Notes: generated by a model from the letters alone, not told the origin. 64,000 nucleotides of DNA from Nocardia sputorum (GCF_027924405.1 NZ_AP026978.1:2852001-2916000), one strand, 5' to 3'; positions 41,260-50,104 are shown, numbered from the stretch's first letter. Translations and numbers: made by a program.

Positions 41260-42336
41260 ATGCCAGAAGGATTGAAGACCCTCACCCGCTACACCATCGA
41301 GCAGGAGCATCGGCATCCCGGCTCGTCCGGCGAGTTCTCCGGGCTGGTGAACGTCATCGCGACCGCGACGAAGATCGTCGCCAATCAGGTCACCCGCGGC
41401 GCGATCGTCGGATCGTTGGGCGCCTCGGAGCCGGACAACCTGCCGCCGACGGTGCATCGCAAACTGGACGCGATCGCCAACGACATCATGGTCGCCGAAA
41501 CGCAGTGGACGGGGCATCTGTCGGCGTTGCTCTCCGAACAGATCAGTGAGATCCATCCGGTGCCCGCGACGCATCGGCGCGGGAAGTATCTGCTGGCGTT
41601 CGATCCGTTGGACGGTTCGTCGAACATCGACGTGAACCTTCCGGTGGGCACCATCTTCAGCGTGCTGCGTATGCCCGCGCCCGGCAGCGGCCCGGCCGCG
41701 GACGACTTCCTGCAACCAGGGGTCGAGCAGGTATGCGCGGGCTTCACCCTGTACGGCCCGGCGACCATGCTGGTGTTGACGACCGGCAGCGGGGTGGACG
41801 GGTTCACGCTGGACCGGGAGATCGGCGCCTTCGTGCTGACCCACCCGCGGATGCGCATCCCGGAGGACACGTCCGGTTTCGCGATCAACGCGGCCAACGA
41901 GCGATTCTGGGAGCGCCCGGTGCGCCGCTACGTGCAGGAATGCCTGGACGGCGTGGACGGTCCGCGGGAGCGGGACTTCAATATGCGCTGGGTGGCCTCG
42001 CTGGTCGCGGACACCTTCCACATCCTCACCCGCGGTGGGGTCTACCTGTATCCGCGTGATACCCGCCCGCCCGCGCGTCCGGGGCGGGTGGCGTTGCTCT
42101 ACGGCGCCAATCCGATCGCGTTCATCGTCGAACAGGCCGGCGGCGCGGCGACCACCGGAAGCGAACGGGTGCTGGAAGTGCTGCCCGGCGACGTCCACCA
42201 ACGGGTGCCGCTGATCTTCGGCTCCCGCAACGAAGTCGAGCGCATCGAGCGGTATCACCGCGAGCCGGATGAGGGACCCAGCTTCGACAGCTCGCTGTTC
42301 GGCAGGCGGTCGCTGTTTCGTCCGGCCCAGCGCTGA
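41260..42336 (+). CDS. cbbF: Fructose-1,6-bisphosphatase class I
   Basis: 358 residues, usual length. Metal-site motif AFDPLDGSSNID (113-124), substrate loop NAANERFWE, and RWVASLVADTFHILTRGGVYLYPRD near the C-terminus. Hydrolyses FBP (and possibly SBP) for RuBP regeneration in the Calvin cycle. Fifteen bp after cbbX; most actinobacteria rely on a class II GlpX enzyme, so this copy is probably dedicated to CO2 fixation. Confidence 0.93.
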   Translation: MPEGLKTLTRYTIEQEHRHPGSSGEFSGLVNVIATATKIVANQVTRGAIVGSLGASEPDNLPPTVHRKLDAIANDIMVAETQWTGHLSALLSEQISEIHPVPATHRRGKYLLAFDPLDGSSNIDVNLPVGTIFSVLRMPAPGSGPAADDFLQPGVEQVCAGFTLYGPATMLVLTTGSGVDGFTLDREIGAFVLTHPRMRIPEDTSGFAINAANERFWERPVRRYVQECLDGVDGPRERDFNMRWVASLVADTFHILTRGGVYLYPRDTRPPARPGRVALLYGANPIAFIVEQAGGAATTGSERVLEVLPGDVHQRVPLIFGSRNEVERIERYHREPDEGPSFDSSLFGRRSLFRPAQR

Positions 42337-42347
42337 AGAGGAGAACC

Positions 42348-43226
42348 ATGTCGGCCAAGCACCCGGTCGTCGCCATCACCGGGTCCTCCGGGGCGGGGAC
42401 TTCCAGCGTGACCCGGACGTTTCAGGAGATCTTCCGCCGCGAAGGAATCGACGCGGCGATCGTCGAGGGCGACGCGTTCCACCGTTACGACCGCAATGAG
42501 ATGAAACTGGCCATGGCCGAGGCCGAGCAGAACCGCAATGTGCGGTTCTCGCACTTCGGCGAGGAAGCCAACCTACTGAAGGAATTGGAGACGCTGTTCC
42601 GCGACTACGGCGAGACCGGCGTCGGGACCGTGCGCCGGTACCTGCACGACGAGGCCGAGGCCAAACCATACGGTCAGCAGCCGGGCACCTTCACGCCGTG
42701 GGAGGAGTTGACGCCCGGCAGCGACCTGCTGTTCTACGAGGGCCTGCACGGCGCGGCGGTCACCGCCACCGTGGACGTGGCCCGCTACACCGATCTGCTG
42801 GTCGGCGTCGTGCCGATCATCAACCTGGAGTGGATCCAGAAGGTGATCCGGGACAAGACCGAGCGCGGCTACTCCAGCGAGGCCGTGATCGACACGATCC
42901 TGCGCCGCATGCCGGACTACGTGACCTACATCTGCCCGCAGTTCTCCCGCACCTACGTCAACTTCCAGCGGGTACCGACCGTGGACACGTCCAATCCGTT
43001 CATCGCGCGCAGCATTCCGACGGCGGACGAGAGCTTCGTGGTGATCCGCTTCGCCGACCCGAAGGTGATCGACTTCCCCTATCTGCTGTCGATGCTGCAC
43101 GACTCGTTCATGTCGCGGACGAACTGCATCGTGGTGCCCGGCGGGAAGATGGAGCTGGCGATGCAGCTCATCTTCACGCCGCTGATCCTGCGGTTGATGG
43201 ACAAGCGGCCGAAACGGGCGTATTGA
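42348..43226 (+). CDS. cbbP: Phosphoribulokinase
   Basis: 292 residues, class I (proteobacterial length) PRK. P-loop GSSGAGTS (12-19), FHRYDR, HFGEEANLLKELE, and FYEGLHGAAV as the Walker-B region. Makes RuBP from ribulose-5-phosphate, the reaction specific to the Calvin cycle. GAGGAG precedes the ATG; 11 bp after cbbF. Last gene of the cluster, convergent with dinB. Confidence 0.95.
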   Translation: MSAKHPVVAITGSSGAGTSSVTRTFQEIFRREGIDAAIVEGDAFHRYDRNEMKLAMAEAEQNRNVRFSHFGEEANLLKELETLFRDYGETGVGTVRRYLHDEAEAKPYGQQPGTFTPWEELTPGSDLLFYEGLHGAAVTATVDVARYTDLLVGVVPIINLEWIQKVIRDKTERGYSSEAVIDTILRRMPDYVTYICPQFSRTYVNFQRVPTVDTSNPFIARSIPTADESFVVIRFADPKVIDFPYLLSMLHDSFMSRTNCIVVPGGKMELAMQLIFTPLILRLMDKRPKRAY

Positions 43227-43267
43227 GCGGTCGCGGGTGGCGAACGGGTAGGAGGAGGGCCACAGGA

Positions 43268-44509
43268 CTAGTCGGGCAGGAGCGGGACCGACATGCCTTC
43301 GCCGCGATGCAGGAGGGCGGCGCGGGTGACGGCGGCGGAGCCGAAGCGGCGGCGCAGGTCGTCGAGGGTCGCGTCGAGGGTGTTGGCGGCGCGGGCCTCG
43401 AAAGGCAGGGTGAGCTGCACGGCGTCGGCATCGTCGAGGTTGGTCAGCGCCAGGCCGATCAGGGTGAGGCCGCGTTCCTGGATGAGCGGCATCGCGCCGG
43501 TGAGCAGGCTGCGGGCAGCGGGCAGAATCGTCTCGGTGTGATCGGTGGCTTCGGCCAAGGTATGTGAGCGGGTGGCCCGGGCGAAATCATCGAAACGCAG
43601 ACGCAGCACCACGGTTCGGCAGACCCGCTCGGCGGCGCGCAGCCGCCTGCCCAGCCGATCGGTGAGCCCGTGCAGGTAGGCCTCGATCTCGTCCGGGGGA
43701 CGATGCTTGCGGCCGAGGGCGCGCTGGGCGCCGATCGAGCGCCGCCGCCTGCCGGTCTCGACGCGGCGCGGGTCACGCGCCCAGGACAGGGCGTAGAGAT
43801 GGCGGGCCGCGGCGGGCCCGAGGATCGCCCGCAGCGGGCGCTCACCCAGCTCCGCCACCTGACCGACCCGGGTGATGCCGTGCTCGTGCAACGTCCGCGC
43901 GGTGACATCGCCTACGCCCCAGAGCCTTTCGACCGGGAGCGGGTGCAGGAAGTCCAGTTCCCGGTCCGGCGGCACCAGCCGCAAGCCATCGGGCTTGGCG
44001 ACGGCGCCGGCCACCTTGGCGAGGAATTTGGTGCGGGCGATCCCCACGGAGATGGGCAAGCCGACCCGGTCGCGGACTTCCGCGCGCAGCCGCGTCGCGA
44101 TGGCCACCGGTTCGCCCGCGATCCGGCGCAGCCCGCCGACGTCGAGAAACGCCTCATCGATGGAAATGCCTTCCACGACCGGCGTGGTGTCGCGAAAGAT
44201 CTCGAAGACGGCTTTGCTCGCCTCCGCGTAGGCGGACATGCGCGGCGGCACCACGATCGCGTGCGGGCACAACCGGCGCGCCTGCCCACCGTTCATCGGA
44301 GTGCGCACGCCGAACGCCTTCGCCTCGTAACTGGCGGCCAGGACCACGCCGCCGCCGACGATCACCGGTTTGCCGCGCAGCCTCTGGTCGTCGCGCTGCT
44401 CGACCGAGGCATAGAACGAGTCGAGATCGGCATGCAGGATCGATGCCTCCGGGCGCGCGAGTATCCGGGGTCGACCGGGTCGGGAGACGGGCGCATCGGA
44501 CACGAACAT
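43268..44509 (-). CDS. dinB: DNA polymerase IV (Y-family)
   Basis: 413 residues from ATG 44509; GTG 44503 is an alternative. Catalytic acids Asp28 (HADLDSF) and Asp118/Glu119 (SIDEAFLD), steric-gate region SFYASVEQ, little-finger domain, and a QLTLPF motif near the C-terminus that fits clamp binding. Translesion synthesis polymerase. A perfect mycobacterial-type LexA box overlaps the start codon. Confidence 0.94.
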   Translation of the reverse strand: MFVSDAPVSRPGRPRILARPEASILHADLDSFYASVEQRDDQRLRGKPVIVGGGVVLAASYEAKAFGVRTPMNGGQARRLCPHAIVVPPRMSAYAEASKAVFEIFRDTTPVVEGISIDEAFLDVGGLRRIAGEPVAIATRLRAEVRDRVGLPISVGIARTKFLAKVAGAVAKPDGLRLVPPDRELDFLHPLPVERLWGVGDVTARTLHEHGITRVGQVAELGERPLRAILGPAAARHLYALSWARDPRRVETGRRRRSIGAQRALGRKHRPPDEIEAYLHGLTDRLGRRLRAAERVCRTVVLRLRFDDFARATRSHTLAEATDHTETILPAARSLLTGAMPLIQERGLTLIGLALTNLDDADAVQLTLPFEARAANTLDATLDDLRRRFGSAAVTRAALLHRGEGMSVPLLPD

Positions 44510-44516
44510 ATGTTCG
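44503..44516. promoter_or_regulatory. SOS box (LexA site) at the dinB start
   Basis: CGAAC-ATAT-GTTCG, a perfect palindrome matching the actinobacterial LexA consensus core CGAAC-n4-GTTCG. It covers ATG 44509 and abuts GTG 44503, so LexA would block initiation and perhaps also indicates the downstream GTG is the real start. Confidence 0.75.
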
Positions 44517-44636
44517 CACGGCGGTCCGACAGTCCGGGTGGCCTGCGCGGATCTACTGGTTGCCTCCGTAGTAACTCATCCCAGCCGGTAACCTGTTCCC
44601 ACGACGGGGCACAGCGCGGATGAGGGAGTCGGTACG

Positions 44637-45017
44637 GTGCGTGGATTCGGGGATTTGGAGGCGGTGATCATGGACCGCATCTGGGATCAGGACGCAGAGG
44701 ACACAACGGTGCGCGAGATCTTCGACGAACTGTCGGCTCAGCGCGACATCGCTTATACGACGGTGATGTCGACCATGGACAATCTGCATCGGAAAGGCTG
44801 GCTGGCGCGCGAACGCGCCGGTAAGGCCTATCGATATTGGCCGACCCTCACCAGGGAAGAGCACAGCGCCCGGCTCATGCTGGAAGCGCTCGGTTCCGGC
44901 GGACGATCGGACCTGGTGCTCAGTCATTTCGTCGACCGGATCAGCGCCGAGGAATCGGCCGGGTTGCGTGCCGCGCTACGCAGACTGGCGGCGCGCAAGT
45001 CACCAGAAGTGCCGTGA
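44637..45017 (+). CDS. BlaI/MecI/CopY-family transcriptional repressor
   Basis: 126 residues from GTG 44637, with GGGAG 9 nt upstream. Winged helix with LEAVIMDRIWDQDAEDTTVREIFDELSAQRDIAYTTVMSTMDNLHRKGWLARERAGKAYRYWP, the BlaI signature, then a dimerisation helix. Overlaps the M56 peptidase gene (GTGA), the standard BlaI-BlaR1-like pairing. In mycobacteria this type controls beta-lactamase and other genes; no beta-lactamase gene is in the window. Confidence 0.9.
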   Translation: MRGFGDLEAVIMDRIWDQDAEDTTVREIFDELSAQRDIAYTTVMSTMDNLHRKGWLARERAGKAYRYWPTLTREEHSARLMLEALGSGGRSDLVLSHFVDRISAEESAGLRAALRRLAARKSPEVP

Positions 45018-45964
45018 GCCTGGCCATCGCGCTGACGCTGTACGGCGGCGTCGTGGCGACCTTCGGTCCGCCCGTCCTGCGCAGTCTGACCCACCGCGGC
45101 ATCGCGCCGCGGCTGGGTGTGACCGCCTGGGTGGTCGCGATCATCGGTGCGCTCAGCGCCTGGGGAATCGCGGCGGCGGTCGTGACGGTCGAGTTCGCGA
45201 CCTACTGGGGACACCCGAAGGACGCGCTGAGCGCGTGCGCCTCGTTCCTGTGGTCTCCCATGCACGTGCACGGTGCCGCGGCCGGTCGGGCGGCGACGTT
45301 CGCGGTGGCGGCGCTGGTGGCCGCGGGCACGTTCGCGTTGGTGGCGCGCGCGGTGGGTGTCGTCGTGGACATGCGCAGGCGTACCAGCGTCCATGCGCGG
45401 GCAGTCCGCCTGGTCGGCAGGCCGGTGCCGGGTATCGGCGCGGTCGTGCTGGAGTCGCCGGAACGGCAGGTGTACTGCGTGCCGGGAAAGCCCGACACCA
45501 TCGTCGTCACGACGGCCGCGCTGGAAGCGCTGGAGGGCGACCAACTCGCCGCGGTGCTCGCGCACGAACGCGCGCACCTGTCCGGCCGGCACGCGGCGTT
45601 GACGGCGGTGCTGCGCGCGGTGGCCACCACGCTGCCGGGCTTGCGGTTGTTCACCGTCGGCGCGGCCGAGATCGCCCGGCTGCTGGAGATGTGCGCCGAC
45701 GACAAGGCCGCCGACGAGCACGGTTCGCTGCCGCTGCTGGGCGGACTGCTGGCGATCGTGGGCATCGTCGAGCCCGCGCCCCCGGGAGCGCTGGCGGCGG
45801 CGGGCACGGCGGTACTGGCCCGCGCCGAGCGGCTGGCCGACCCGGTCGGCGCGATCCGGCGAGCCACCACCCGCACCGCCTTGCTCGGCGTGATCGCGAT
45901 GACGGTCGCCGGGTCGGCACTGGCCGCCGCGACGGTGGCCGCCGCCGGTGCGCTGCTGAGCTGA
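45014..45964 (+). CDS. M56-family membrane metallopeptidase (BlaR1-like, no sensor domain)
   Basis: 316 residues from GTG 45014. Hydrophobic segments near 4-20, 34-58, 93-118 and 292-314; zinc motif HERAH (His184, Glu185, His188) on the cytosolic side after LEGDQLAAVLAHE. No penicillin-binding sensor domain. Expected to inactivate the partner BlaI repressor by proteolysis on an unknown signal. Confidence 0.88.
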   Translation: MSLAIALTLYGGVVATFGPPVLRSLTHRGIAPRLGVTAWVVAIIGALSAWGIAAAVVTVEFATYWGHPKDALSACASFLWSPMHVHGAAAGRAATFAVAALVAAGTFALVARAVGVVVDMRRRTSVHARAVRLVGRPVPGIGAVVLESPERQVYCVPGKPDTIVVTTAALEALEGDQLAAVLAHERAHLSGRHAALTAVLRAVATTLPGLRLFTVGAAEIARLLEMCADDKAADEHGSLPLLGGLLAIVGIVEPAPPGALAAAGTAVLARAERLADPVGAIRRATTRTALLGVIAMTVAGSALAAATVAAAGALLS

Positions 45965-45982
45965 GTACGAGAAGGAGCGCGC

Positions 45983-47092
45983 GTGCGAGCCACCTGGGAT
46001 CAGGTCTTCGCCTGGCGGCTGCGACGTCAGCACGTCGGGTTCCGCACCGACGAGGGGGCCGAAGCGATCGCCGAGCGCTTGTGCGGCGTACAAGCCCAGG
46101 TCACCTCCGCGGCGGAACTGGCTGTCGCCCTGCGCAGCACGAAACCCGAATCCGGCGCGCTGGTCCGCGCGCTCGACGACGGCAGTCTGATGAAGACCTG
46201 GGCGATGCGCGGCACGCTGCACGCCCTGACCCCCGACCTGGCCGCGGCCGCTCTCGCGCTCATCGGCTCCGCGCGCACCTGGGAGAAGCCGTCCTGGCAG
46301 AGGACTTTCGGCGCCTCGCCCGCGGAGGTCTCGGCGTTGACCGAGGCGGTCGCCGAGGTGCTCGCCGCCGCGGTGCTCACCCGGGAGGAATTGGTCGAAG
46401 CCCTGATGTCCGCGCCGGAGTTCCACCGCCTCGGTGAAGAGTTGCGCTCCGGGTGGGGTGCGCTGCTCAAACCGTTGGCCTGGCAGGGGGCGCTCTGCCA
46501 CGGCCCGGCGCGGGGCAGCAAGGTGACGTTCACCAGTCCGGCGCGTTTGATCCGCGACTGGCCCGGGCTGCCCGAGCCGGATGCGGCGGCGCGGGCGGCG
46601 ATCCTCGCCTATCTCAGCGCCTACGGCCCGGCGACGCCGGAGACCTTCGACGCCTGGCTCAGCCGCAACAGCTTGCGCAAGACCACGGTGCGGCGCTGGT
46701 TCGCCGAACTGGGTGACCTGCTCACCGAGGTGGACGTGGAGGGCCGCCGCGCCTTCCTGCCGACCGAGCGGGTCGACGAATTGGCCGCCGCCGCGCCGAG
46801 CGCGACGGTGCACCTGCTCGGCGCCTTCGACCAGTACGTGCTCGCGCCGGGCACCGGTGACACCGCCCTGGTCCCTGCCGCCCACCGCGCGAAAGTGAGC
46901 CGCGCCGCGGGCTGGATCTCACCGATCGTCGTGGTGGGTGGACGTATCGCGGGCGTGTGGGAGCTCGCCGACGACGCTGTCGAGATCACCATGTTCGACG
47001 GTGCGCCGTTACCCAGGCGGGGGTTGGACGAGGCCCTCGCGCACGTGGCGCTGGCGGCCGGGCGCGAGAACCTCACGGTCCGAACGGCGTAG
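45983..47092 (+). CDS. AlkZ-like winged-helix DNA glycosylase (PF06224 type)
   Basis: 369 residues from GTG 45983 (AAGGAG upstream). Tandem winged-helix protein of the YcaQ/AlkZ family; the catalytic Gln-x-Gln motif is present as Gln37-Ala38-Gln39 (GVQAQVTSAAELA), matching the numbering in Streptomyces AlkZ, and TWAMRGTLHALTP follows. Family members excise bulky or crosslinked purines. Only 18 bp after the M56 gene, so it may be part of the BlaI-controlled operon. Confidence 0.85.
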   Translation: MRATWDQVFAWRLRRQHVGFRTDEGAEAIAERLCGVQAQVTSAAELAVALRSTKPESGALVRALDDGSLMKTWAMRGTLHALTPDLAAAALALIGSARTWEKPSWQRTFGASPAEVSALTEAVAEVLAAAVLTREELVEALMSAPEFHRLGEELRSGWGALLKPLAWQGALCHGPARGSKVTFTSPARLIRDWPGLPEPDAAARAAILAYLSAYGPATPETFDAWLSRNSLRKTTVRRWFAELGDLLTEVDVEGRRAFLPTERVDELAAAAPSATVHLLGAFDQYVLAPGTGDTALVPAAHRAKVSRAAGWISPIVVVGGRIAGVWELADDAVEITMFDGAPLPRRGLDEALAHVALAAGRENLTVRTA

Positions 47093-47291
47093 CGGCACCG
47101 GTGCCAGGCCCTCGAGGGTGCGCTGAGCGCCGAAGGAGCCGGAACCGAGCCGAACGCGTCGTCGATCAGCGTGGCCATGGCCCGGTCCGGCATCGGCACC
47201 CGCGCCCACCGGAATCCCACGTCGGCCAGGCCGGCGCCCCGTTCGGTCTCTTGCGCGTGCGGTTGCACGCCAGCGCTGGGTGTGGAGAGGA

Positions 47292-48722
47292 TCAGGCCAC
47301 GGTCGACTGGGTGACCGGATCCGGATGCGCCGCGGCAGGTTTCGGCATGCGCGCGGCTGCGCCGACCAGGCCCGCGAGGACGGCGACCGCGGCCGTCACC
47401 GACCACCCGCGCCGGAACGCGTCGAGGGCCGCCTCCGGGCCCGCGGGTGTGCCGAGCACCGCGACCAGGATCGCGACGCCGATCGCGAGACCGATCTGGC
47501 GCGCCATGCTCAGCACGGCCGACCCGGTGGCGAACCGGTGCGGCGGCAGCCCGCTGGTGCCCGCCGCGAAGGCGGTCGGCAGGGTGAGGCCGACGCCGAT
47601 GCCGCTGACCACCATGCCGCCGAGCAGGCCGCCGACGTAGTCGGGTGTGAGGGTGATCGCGCGCACCCACCACAGCATGCCCGCGCCGAACACGACCCCG
47701 CCCGCGGCGATGACCGGACCGGCGCCGATCCGGCCGATCAGCCGTCCAGCCAGGACGGCGACCACCGGGACCATCAGCGGCCCCGGCGCGATGGCCAGGC
47801 CGGTGCGCAATGCCGACCAGCCCCACACGTCCTGCGCCCACAGCACCGCCGACAGCAGCATCGCGCCGAAGGCGACGTTGAACAAGACCGCGTTGCCGGT
47901 CATCCAGGCGAAGTTGGGCGCGCGCAGCAGGGCCGGATCCACCACCGGACTGTGGTGCCGGGCGGAGGAGACGACGAACGCCACCGTCAGGACGGCCGCC
48001 ACCGCGAACGCCGTCAGCACCCGCGCCGACGACCACCCCCAGTCCTCGCCCTTGACCAGCCCGAGCACCAGCCCGGCGATCGCGCCGACCAGCAGCGCCG
48101 CACCAAGCAGGTCGGGCAGCCGCCCACCGTCGCCCGGCGGATCGGGCAACGTCCGCATCCCGACCACCACAGCGACCAGACCGATCGGCACGTTCACCAA
48201 AAAAACCCAGCGCCAGCCGAATTCCACCAGAACGCCGCCCAGCACCGGACCGAGGGCCGCGCCGAGCCCTCCGAAGGCGACCCACAGGCGTACCGCCGCG
48301 GCGCGGCGCTGCGGCGGGCTGGCCGCGAGTACCAAGCCGAGCGAAGCGGGCGTCAGCAGCGCGCCGCCGACGGCCTGCAGGACACGGAACAGCACCAGTG
48401 ACCCGACGTCCCAGGCGGTCGCGCACAGTGCCGACCCGGCGACGAACACCAGCAGTCCCAGAAGGAAGGTGGTCCGGATGCTGCGGCGGTCACCGAGTCG
48501 TCCCGCCGGGACCAGCAGTGCGGCGAACACGATGGCGTAGGCGTTGAGCACCCAGGAAAGCCCCGAGATCCGGGCTCCGCCGAAATCGGCGGCCAGGTCC
48601 GGCAGAGCGACGTTGACGATGAACAGATCCAGGCTCGACAGCAGGACGCCGATCGAGACGACGGCGAGCACGACCCGGAAGTCGTCGGCGGCCCGCGTCG
48701 GGGCCGTGGCGGGGGGATTCAC
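47292..48722 (-). CDS. MFS drug/H+ antiporter, DHA2 (14-TM) family
   Basis: 476 residues with about 14 hydrophobic helices. Motifs: LDLFIVNVALPDLAADF (helix 1), GRLGDRRSIRTTFLLGL (motif A) and GGLGAALGPVLGGVLVEFGWRWVFLVNVPIGL (motif C, antiporter). Similar to actinobacterial QacA/EmrB-like exporters. Thirteen bp after the thioesterase gene on the same strand, so likely in the HxlR-controlled operon. Confidence 0.92.
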   Translation of the reverse strand: MNPPATAPTRAADDFRVVLAVVSIGVLLSSLDLFIVNVALPDLAADFGGARISGLSWVLNAYAIVFAALLVPAGRLGDRRSIRTTFLLGLLVFVAGSALCATAWDVGSLVLFRVLQAVGGALLTPASLGLVLAASPPQRRAAAVRLWVAFGGLGAALGPVLGGVLVEFGWRWVFLVNVPIGLVAVVVGMRTLPDPPGDGGRLPDLLGAALLVGAIAGLVLGLVKGEDWGWSSARVLTAFAVAAVLTVAFVVSSARHHSPVVDPALLRAPNFAWMTGNAVLFNVAFGAMLLSAVLWAQDVWGWSALRTGLAIAPGPLMVPVVAVLAGRLIGRIGAGPVIAAGGVVFGAGMLWWVRAITLTPDYVGGLLGGMVVSGIGVGLTLPTAFAAGTSGLPPHRFATGSAVLSMARQIGLAIGVAILVAVLGTPAGPEAALDAFRRGWSVTAAVAVLAGLVGAAARMPKPAAAHPDPVTQSTVA

Positions 48723-48735
48723 GATCGTCTCCGTT

Positions 48736-49536
48736 TCAGCCGAGCACGCGGCGGGTCTGGCGGGCCGAGGCGAGCAGCCGGCCGTCGCGGTCCCAGATCA
48801 GGGTGTCGTCCACCGACCATCCGCCGCCGGTGGAAGCGTTCGCCGTGCGCACCAGCACCGGCAAGTCGCCGGTCGGCACGTGGTGCAGGTGCATCGACAG
48901 CGTGACGGTGGGGATCGCGACGGGCCCGCGCAGCGTGGGAAAGACGGCGGGCGGCAACGCGTCGGCGAGGATCGCGAGGGTGGCCGCGTTCGCGGGCAGC
49001 TCGGGGACGAGGCCGATCCACGCGCACATCATCGGTTCGTCCGCCGCGGTGAGCGGCAGCGGTCCCGCGGCGGGACGGATGGTGAAATGCGCGCTTGCCG
49101 GGACGATTTCAGGCGGGAGGGCGAAGGGTGCGCAGGAGTCGGGGTCGGGCACGCGCGGTGCGGGCGCGCCCGCGTAGTCCGCGACGTCCGATGCCACGGT
49201 GCGACCGAGTGTGACGGACGCTCCGGCGACCGGGTTGCCGCCCTGGTCGGCGTAAACCTCCAGGACGACGGTGCTACGCCCGACGGCGTGCTCGGTCACC
49301 CGGAAGGTGAGCAGGTCCTCTGTGGGGCGGCCCAGGAACCGGAGATCCACAGCGCGCACGGGCAGCGGTTCGGCGGCCGCCGCCCGAGCCACCTCGATGA
49401 GCAGAGCCGCGATCACGCCGCCGTGCGGTCCGGTCCAACCGCGCCAGGACCGCTCGACACGCGCCTGCCATCCACCGGCGCCCGTCTCGGTGAGCGCGAA
49501 CTCCTCGGCGATGGACCGCCTAGTTAGTTGCTTCAT
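48736..49536 (-). CDS. Thioesterase-family protein (acyl-CoA thioesterase-like)
   Basis: 266 residues from ATG 49536, with GGTGAG 4 nt upstream; ATG 49548 is an alternative. Double hot-dog layout: GWTGPHGGVIAALLIEVARAA in the first half and TVTLSMHLHHVP...WSVDDTLIWDRDGRLLASARQTRR in the second, as in TesB-like (4HBT_3) proteins. Substrate unknown. The start codon lies inside the nested palindrome shared with the divergent HxlR gene. Confidence 0.85.
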   Translation of the reverse strand: MKQLTRRSIAEEFALTETGAGGWQARVERSWRGWTGPHGGVIAALLIEVARAAAAEPLPVRAVDLRFLGRPTEDLLTFRVTEHAVGRSTVVLEVYADQGGNPVAGASVTLGRTVASDVADYAGAPAPRVPDPDSCAPFALPPEIVPASAHFTIRPAAGPLPLTAADEPMMCAWIGLVPELPANAATLAILADALPPAVFPTLRGPVAIPTVTLSMHLHHVPTGDLPVLVRTANASTGGGWSVDDTLIWDRDGRLLASARQTRRVLG

Positions 49537-49572
49537 AAAACTCACCATAAATTGGTGAGTTCTTTGAAGCAA
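49528..49572. promoter_or_regulatory. 45-bp nested palindrome between thioesterase and HxlR genes
   Basis: Two perfect dyads share the centre at 49550: the inner AACTCACC (49539-49546), 7 nt, GGTGAGTT (49554-49561); the outer TTGCTTCA (49528-49535) and TGAAGCAA (49565-49572). Only 3 nt separate inner and outer arms on each side. It covers the thioesterase start and lies 5 nt before the HxlR -10 box. Best read as a composite operator for HxlR and possibly a second factor. Confidence 0.7.
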
Positions 49573-49577
49573 CCGAC

Positions 49578-49583
49578 TATTCT
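49578..49583 (+). promoter_or_regulatory. -10 element (TATTCT) for HxlR gene
   Basis: TANNNT hexamer placing the transcript start one base before ATG 49591. This supports 49591 over the upstream ATG 49528. Confidence 0.5.
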
Positions 49584-49590
49584 GGTGGCT

Positions 49591-50064
49591 ATGCGCAGGA
49601 CGAGCTTCGAGGAGATGAACTGCTCGCTGGCCCAGTGCCTCGAGGTGGTCGGGGAGTGGTGGACGCTGCTGATCGTGCGCGACGCCCTGTTCGGCGTGAC
49701 GCGCTTCGACGACTTCCGCGCCCGCCTCGGGATCGCCCGCAATGTGCTCACTCAGCGCCTCGAGCATCTGGTCGAGCACGGGGTGCTGAGCCGGGAGCCC
49801 TACCAGGACAAACCGGTTCGCTACGACTACCGGCTCACCCCGAAAGGTCGTTCGCTGTGGTTGGTCGTCACCGCGATGCGTCAGTGGGGCGACGAATGGT
49901 CCGCGCCGGACGGCCCTCCAGTGCAGACCTTGCACGCCACGTGCGGAAACCTGGCGACCGTCGAGCCGGTGTGCTCCGAATGCGGGGAACGCGTCGCGCC
50001 GCGCGACCTGCGTCCCGTACTCGGTCCCGGCGCCAAGGACCCATCCCTCCTGCCCTCGAGCTGA
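49591..50064 (+). CDS. HxlR-family transcriptional regulator
   Basis: 157 residues from ATG 49591. Typical HxlR winged helix: CSLAQCLEVVGEWWTLLIVRDALFGVTRFDDFRARLGIARNVLTQRLEHLVEHGVLSRE. The C-terminus holds Cys residues (ATCGN, PVCSECGERV) resembling a zinc-ribbon tail seen in one HxlR subgroup. Redox or electrophile sensing via cysteines is possible. Divergent from the thioesterase-MFS operon and presumably its regulator. Confidence 0.9.
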   Translation: MRRTSFEEMNCSLAQCLEVVGEWWTLLIVRDALFGVTRFDDFRARLGIARNVLTQRLEHLVEHGVLSREPYQDKPVRYDYRLTPKGRSLWLVVTAMRQWGDEWSAPDGPPVQTLHATCGNLATVEPVCSECGERVAPRDLRPVLGPGAKDPSLLPSS

Positions 50065-50104
50065 ACGGGTTGCGGCCGGTTCCGCGTTCGCCGCCGCGCG
50101 GCGA

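Noticed and set aside
44521..44575. BlaI operator resembling CTAC...GTAG near 44529-44552
   Set aside because: Half-sites are only 4 bp with an 11-nt gap; too weak to annotate.
47093..47291. Possible gene remnant between AlkZ-like and MFS genes (minus-strand LADVGFRWARVPMPDRAMATLIDDAFG-like stretch)
   Set aside because: Looks protein-like for about 45 residues but has no start, stop or recognised family in a 199-bp convergent gap; not enough to call a pseudogene.
49528..49590. HxlR gene starting at ATG 49528
   Set aside because: The added 21 residues fall inside the palindrome and -10 box and do not resemble the family; ATG 49591 fits both promoter and family length.
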